A stretch of DNA of 64,000 nucleotides from Saposhnikovia divaricata (lineage: Eukaryota; Streptophyta; Magnoliopsida; Apiales; Apiaceae): positions 66,203,001-66,267,000 of the forward strand of contig CM071596.1 in the NCBI GenBank assembly GCA_036435485.1, in the 5' to 3' direction. The notes under the pieces are model-generated. The model did no database searches. It was given only the letters and a program-made list of their open reading frames with translations, and had not been told where the DNA came from. The translations under genes and the position numbers were made by a program. Below, piece by piece: positions 58,977-64,000 of this stretch. How positions within the stretch are numbered: position 1 is the first letter of the stretch; every line of letters begins with the position of its first letter.

Positions 58977-59570
58977 AACAAACGATACATGAACATTTTA
59001 GAGTTCGGCTTGACTCGACTCATTTACACCCATAATTTCACACCCTTATCATATTATTTGACAATAATGTCCTCACTCCTCAACCTCAATTCTTAAGGGG
59101 TGGTATTGTATTAGTACTTTTAATGACTTTTTTGAGATCAATGACTTTCAAGGATTTTACGTACTTTTAACAACTTTTATGGAGTTACTCAAATTCAAGA
59201 TGATTTCTTTCATGGAGTTACTCAAATTCAAGTTGATTTTAGTAGAGTTATTAGAAGTCATGTCAAATCTTATGATAACAAACGATACTTGAACATTTTA
59301 GAGTTCGGCTTGGCTTGGCTCATTTACACCCCTAATTTCACACCCTTATCATATTATTTGACAATAATGTCCTCAACCTCAATTCTTAAGGGGTGGTATT
59401 GTATTAGTACTTTTAATGACTTTTTTGAGATCAATGACTTTCAAGGATTTTACGTACTTTTAACAACTTTTATGAAGTTACTCAAATTCAAGATGATTTC
59501 TTTCATGGAGTTACTCAAATTCAAGTTGATTTTAGTAGAGTTATTAGAAGTCATGTCAAATCTTATGAAA
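58977..59570. repeat. 300-bp direct tandem duplication
   Basis: Units 58977-59276 and 59277-59570 begin AACAAACGATAC and carry the hAT right end, then TGACAATAATGTCCTCA, then the left part of the Tourist-like MITE. The second copy lacks 6 bp (ACTCCT) and differs at a few sites. Confidence 0.95.
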
Positions 59571-59869
59571 ATGCTCATGACTTTTTTTTCAAGGGATATA
59601 GTTATAATTTTTGTTAAAAGTCATTCTCATTAAAAGTCATTGACTTTTTGAATAATACGATACGTATAAAGAGTCTATAAATGTCTAAATTCAATAGCGC
59701 CCTACTTTTAAATACTTCTTAAAAGTCTTAATTGAATAACACCATACTTTTTAATACTTTTTAAAAGTCTTAACTGAATAATACCATATTTTTAAAGACT
59801 CTTTAAATGTTAGAATTGAATACCTCATGATTTTTAAAATCATTAAAAGTCTTAATACAATACCACCCC
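59390..59869. mobile_element. Tourist-like MITE
   Basis: Left end GGGGTGGTATTGTATTAGTA; right end in complement GGGGTGGTATTGTATTAAGA, an inverted match of over 30 bp. TTAA flanks both sides (59386-59389, 59870-59873), compatible with a TAA or TTA target of PIF/Harbinger MITEs. Internal AAAGTCTTAA(T/C)TGAATA repeats. A partial second copy of the left half lies in the preceding 300-bp duplicate. Confidence 0.82.
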
Positions 59870-60549
59870 TTAAAAGTTTAACTTCTCATGTTTTGTTTTT
59901 ATTCAAAATCAATAAAATACTTTCTCATGTTTTAATAATATTTAATTGATAAATGCATTTTACAGTTTAGCATATTGTAATAAAATTAATATAATCATTA
60001 TTATGCTTAAAAAAATTGTTAAGTAGTCGAATAATCCTGAGTTGAAGTGTTAAAATGTGCTTCCGCACTCAACTTAACCTTTTGTGGAACAAAATATTTA
60101 TTTATGATTATACAAATTAAAATTACATAATTATAATATCTTTTTAATTAAATATTAGGAAATGTGGAACCAATTAATTTAACAAAAAGCATCAAATAAA
60201 TATATTTATATTTTGTACATACCATTACCACGAAATAGCACATTATTGCTTTTGTTAATAATTATATATCCATATTAATTTAGTCAATAATTATCAATTT
60301 TTACATTTAGTATTATCAAAATATGCAAACAAAAAATATATTTATAAAATTGTAGAAAATTATACAAAAATTAAAAGTTTGAGTGAGATAAAAAAACGTT
60401 ATATAATAAGAGAAATAACCAAATAAATTTAATTTATTGATAACCAAATAAATTTAATTTATTGATAGGAACTTTTTAGTCTAAATGAAAATTATGGTAT
60501 GCAACCATCACTTGAGTGTATGCATATATCATTATTCTTAAATATAATA
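59870..60549. other. AT-rich intergenic DNA
   Basis: Low-complexity AT-rich sequence with a short direct duplication of AACCAAATAAATTTAATTTA near 60415-60465. No gene seen. Confidence 0.45.
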
Positions 60550-60789
60550 CTCCTTCTATATCTTTTTACTTTTTCTATATTGACTTTTTGCACTATTCAT
60601 TATAAACGGTTGACTACTAATTTACTCATAATTTATAAGAGAAAATATAATTATTAGTGATTTTGTTTGATTCATGTTTGTGAGCATTCTATATTTAATA
60701 TTAATATGAAATTAAGATATTAATGATAAAAAATGTGGGTTGACAAACGTGTACAGTCTAAACAGGAAAAGTAATAAGAGACGAGGGAG
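60550..60789. mobile_element. Stowaway-like MITE upstream of the phosphate carrier gene
   Basis: Left end CTCCTTCTATATCTTTTTAC; right end GTAATAAGAGACGAGGGAG; TA on both sides. 240 bp, AT-rich, non-coding. Confidence 0.75.
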
Positions 60790-60878
60790 TATTGATGAGT
60801 GAAAATTCAAAATTCACCTAAATTGAAGTTCGGAAAATATGATATTACCTCAGTTGTACGACGACGTGTAATAAATAA

Positions 60879-61061
60879 GGATTTGTCTAGTGTGTGTCTA
60901 AGGACATAAGAATTCGTATTTAATGAGTTGAAAAATTTTGATTGGGGGAGATTTTGTGCATGCAGAAAGGGTCCATCATTATTAATGAAATTTATACCAA
61001 TCAAAATTTGACAACTAAACGATTCTTAGCTTTTGACCTTAGGCACGCACTAGAAAAATCG
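60879..61061. mobile_element. Mutator-type MITE upstream of the phosphate carrier gene
   Basis: Ends GGATTTGTCTAGTGTGTGTC and, in complement, CGATTTTTCTAGTGCGTGCC; exact 9-bp target duplication AATAAATAA (60870-60878, 61062-61070). Same family as the MITE in MLO intron 8, sharing GGTCCATCATTATTAATGAA-type centre wording. It ends about 285 bp before the start codon, so it lies in the promoter. Confidence 0.9.
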
Positions 61062-61177
61062 AATAAATAAAGCTGAAATATTCTTGATTCGAGCACAAGA
61101 AAAAGGCCTTCAACACATAAGGTTCGTTTTCTCACACAGAGTGACAGAAAGGGTAGTGTAATAAGGTTTTTCTTTTT

Positions 61178-61180
<3 letters not shown>

Positions 61181-61237
<57 letters not shown>
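61181..61237. repeat. (TC)20(TG)8 compound microsatellite in the 5' leader region
   Basis: Twenty TC units run straight into about eight TG units, about 110 bp before the phosphate carrier start codon. Confidence 0.97.
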
Positions 61238-61345
61238 AATACGATCTTCTTTTTTGAGAACAAAATTTGAGGCGTGTCTTGAAGTGGGTTCAGGAAGATG
61301 ATTACAATTCTAGCATAAAAGTATCGTACATAGTGTAGTTGTGCC

Positions 61346-63440
61346 ATGAATAGAAAATTTGAAATTGGGGGTTCAACAAGAATTTGTGAGGAATTCTCAC
61401 CAGGGTATTATGGGGTTTGTGCTCTTGGTGGAATGCTTAGTGCTGGAACTACCCATCTGGCTATCACTCCTCTTGATGTCCTCAAAGTTAATATGCAGGT
61501 ATTGCTTTCTCTCCTTATTGCTTTCTGCACATATATAGAGCGGTTCGCACTTTAAAGAGAACAGTTTAGCTCAACAATGAGTAATCCAATTTTCTTAAAG
61601 TGCACAACAATTGTTCTCACCCACCCCGTCCATGTGCGAGCTTTTATAAAAAGTTATAGACATATGTTGTTTTATTCTGCACTCCTTTATAAAGCTAAAA
61701 CATGCTGTCCATATATGACACTCAAATATGAGCAACCAAAGCAAGACACATTTTGTGAATTTTTTGATTTAATATCCATTTCAGACCTCTGCAGGAACTT
61801 TCATGGTCAAGAACATTGTTCTCACCGTGAAAATTGTTCTCAGTGGAATCACTCCCTAAATCTATATATATATTCATTAATCACTTGTGCTTTTCTATGT
61901 ACTTAAATTTTAAGTGTTCAATCTTTTAGTGCATCTGTTCGTTGCAAAATGTGTATCAAATTCTTTTATTTACATGATTGCTATTATAGATAATTTGGTA
62001 CTATTCTAATTTTGTTGTAGTAATTTAATATGATTTGTTTGTGTTGGATTCTGAGTTGAGAATTGATTAGTATATAACATTTCTACATTTAGGTCTACCC
62101 TGTTAAGTACAAAAGCATTTCTATATGTTTTTCTACTTTATTGAGAGAACAAGGTCCTTCTGCATTTCGAAGAGGTTGGGCTGGGAAATTCTTGGGATAC
62201 GGTAGTCAAGGGGCTTGTAGATTTGGTCTTTATGAGTACTTCAAGAAGATTTACTCAAACGTATTGGTTGATCAGAACAAGAGTTTTGTCTATTTTGTAA
62301 GCAGTGCATCTGCTGAAGTGATTGCAAATGTAGTGCTTTGTCCGTTTGAGGCCATTAAGGTCCGTGTTCAGGCACAACCTCATTTTGCAAAGGGCCTGGC
62401 GGATGGTTTTCCGAAGCTTTATGCATCAGAAGGCATTCGTGGGTACAGATAAATTACAAGAATTGTAGTATTTTCTTGGAATTTCTCTGTTTTCTTAAAG
62501 AACCGTTATTTATTTCTTCTTGCAGCTTATACAAGGGGCTCATTCCACTATGGGGTCGTAATCTTCCATGTAACTGCTCACTTTGATGTTACTTCAGTTC
62601 ACATAAAATTTTAGATGTTAACATTATATTACTAAATTTGTCTGAAGTTTTAATTTACATAGCTAGGAAAACCGGCCATGGAATTTCAAATGCTGCTATA
62701 TAATAGTAACTATATAAATCTTTTTTTTTTCTTTTTTGTGGAACTTGTGTCCTCTTTAGCATTCGTGCGCTTGTGAGCACTCCTGAGAGTTACTACATCA
62801 ATTACTTGTCAAAAATTCATAACCAAAAGTCAAGAGTTTATGTAATGATGTATATGCGTACATATCAGTTAATCTATAGTATAGTTCTAAGCAAAACATT
62901 TGAAAACATGTTCAATTTATGTTGTATATGTAGGCATAACTTGTTCTCAATTAGTATTTACGTATCATTTATATGTAAATATATATAAATCTTTTATATT
63001 TCTTTTGGACAGTCTCCATGGTTATGTTTTCAACATTCGAGCATTCAGTGAACTTTCTGTATCAGAATGTACTTCAAAGGAAAAAAGAAGATTGCTCCCG
63101 AACTCAACAACTTGGAGTGACATGTTTGGCTGGCTATTCTGCCGGATCTATTGGTAGCATTATATCTAACCCTGCTGACAATATTGTTGCCTCCCTGTAT
63201 AATAAAAAGGCTGACAGTTTCCGCATGGTAATATTCTAAATGGTTTTTTGTTGAAACATGATGTGCACCATAGCTTTTGACTTTTACTGATTCGCTTCAT
63301 ATGCATACCAGGTTGTGAAGAAAATAGGGCTTGTCAAGTTATTTACAAGAAGTCTTCCGATCAGGATAATGCTTGTGGGACCCACGGTGACATTGCAATG
63401 GCTATTTTACGACAGCATTAAAGTTTTAAGTGGACTGTAA
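61346..63440 (+). CDS. Mitochondrial phosphate carrier (SLC25/PHT3 family), five exons
   Basis: Exons 61346-61498, 62093-62442, 62526-62569, 63013-63227 and 63312-63440 give 296 residues. The protein imports phosphate with protons across the mitochondrial inner membrane to supply ATP synthase. It shows the three-fold carrier repeat: PLDVLKVNMQ (residues 42-51), PFEAIKVRVQ (about 135) and PADNIVASLYNKK. Also seen are SMVMFSTFEHSVNFLY and LFTRSLPIRIMLVGP. Short N-terminus without a long presequence fits the minor (PHT3;3/MPT1-like) type. The start at 61346 is the first in-frame ATG before the carrier fold. The end is uncertain: TAA at 63438 follows LSGL, but the bases ACT/GTAAGT there also make a good splice donor, and relatives carry a few more residues, so a short sixth exon is possible. 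Confidence 0.93.
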
Positions 63441-64000
63441 GTATACAATTTACCTGCTGTGTTGGAAAGTATATATTCTCTTCTCTATGCCGGTACGAGG
63501 AAATTATTATTTGTATATATTTCAAAAAGAATGCTCAAGAACTTCTATTTTTCCTTTTCCGCACACCCGAAGTATCATTTTCTTATCTTGCGCCACTATG
63601 ACCTATCTATATACTTCATGCACATCATTATATAATGTTCTGCATAGCTACAGAGTAGATACTTAGACATAGTTACATAATGTTCTTCAGAGCTAAAGAG
63701 TAGAAAACAAGATCTTCCTAAATGGATATCTAATATTAGTTGGATCTGCAAACATTTACCTCCAAAGGATTACCCATTAAATCTAGGAACTTTTGTGATG
63801 AGGAACAGGATTGAAGAATTTTTGTTTATGTTATTAGTTGGTTTATTTGTATTTAGTTTAGAGAGAACTAAAATTATTTGTTTATATGTTTTATATGTGG
63901 GGCTAGTAGGTTATTAAATATGTAGCAGGTTATTTAATAAGTCCAATTGTTATCGGACCTTAATCTATCAGGTTATTTAATCATGGTTCCTATTTTCTAT
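63441..64000. other. Downstream flank of the phosphate carrier gene
   Basis: AT-rich sequence, either 3' UTR or, if a sixth exon exists, intron. I could not identify a convincing last exon. Nothing else is visible. Confidence 0.4.

Larger units (their letters stand above)
57116..59034. mobile_element. hAT-like non-autonomous element with GTTCGTGAAC subterminal repeats
   Basis: Left end TAGGGCTGTAAATGAACCGA; right end in complement TATGGGTGTAAATGAGTCGA (the duplicated copy at 59334 keeps TAGGGGTGTAAATGAG). Flanking octamers ATTGCATA (left) and ATTTCACA (right) match at six of eight positions, consistent with an old 8-bp duplication. Both subterminal zones are full of GTTCGTGAAC/GTTCGATTC-type motifs. 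No transposase; the central 840 bp is a separate hairpin-rich insert. Confidence 0.72.

Overview
This window is nuclear DNA of a flowering plant, most likely a eudicot. The evidence is AT-rich sequence with GT-AG spliced genes for plant families (MLO, tonoplast sugar transporter, lipid transfer protein), a nucleus-encoded mitochondrial CcmE, and dense plant transposons of several orders. I cannot name the species from the sequence.

Layout. 1-6.6 kb is repeat and fragment territory: a Stowaway MITE, a minus-strand mosaic of gene fragments (an E(z)-type SET-domain exon followed by a receptor-kinase activation-segment exon), a roughly 175-bp tandem array interrupted by a young 1.56-kb TRIM retrotransposon, and a CACTA-like terminus rich in repeats. 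7.5-12.7 kb holds an intact 15-exon MLO gene. 12.9-14.7 kb is one copy of a segmental duplication carrying a broken last exon of the sugar transporter; the second copy (49.3-51.6 kb) contains the last exon of the intact transporter. Between the copies lie a lipid transfer protein gene (15.35 kb), the CcmE gene (minus strand, 16.3-17.1 kb), a decayed Copia element (18.0-24.4 kb) split by a Gypsy solo LTR, and a PIF/Harbinger transposon (25.36-49.26 kb). The Harbinger element is inflated by a three-level nest: a 20-kb Copia element sits in its transposase gene, and a very young non-autonomous Gypsy element sits in one LTR of that Copia. 50.3-54.9 kb (minus) is an intact five-exon tonoplast monosaccharide transporter gene. 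57.1-59.9 kb is a hAT-like element with an unclassified hairpin-rich insert, a 300-bp tandem duplication and a Tourist-like MITE. 61.3-63.4 kb is a mitochondrial phosphate carrier gene.

The five host genes do not form a pathway. They share only location: one plasma membrane protein (MLO), one secreted lipid carrier, two mitochondrial inner-membrane proteins (CcmE and the phosphate carrier) and one vacuolar sugar transporter.

Least ordinary items: a Copia element with a third ORF of about 1,590 codons after pol, preceded by a spacer carrying the same TCGAAT-type motif array as its LTRs but inverted; the SET/kinase chimera; the 58.2-58.4 kb series of small perfect hairpins and 30-bp repeats; and the same small Mutator-type MITE, each copy with an exact 9-bp target duplication, in an MLO intron and just upstream of the phosphate carrier gene.
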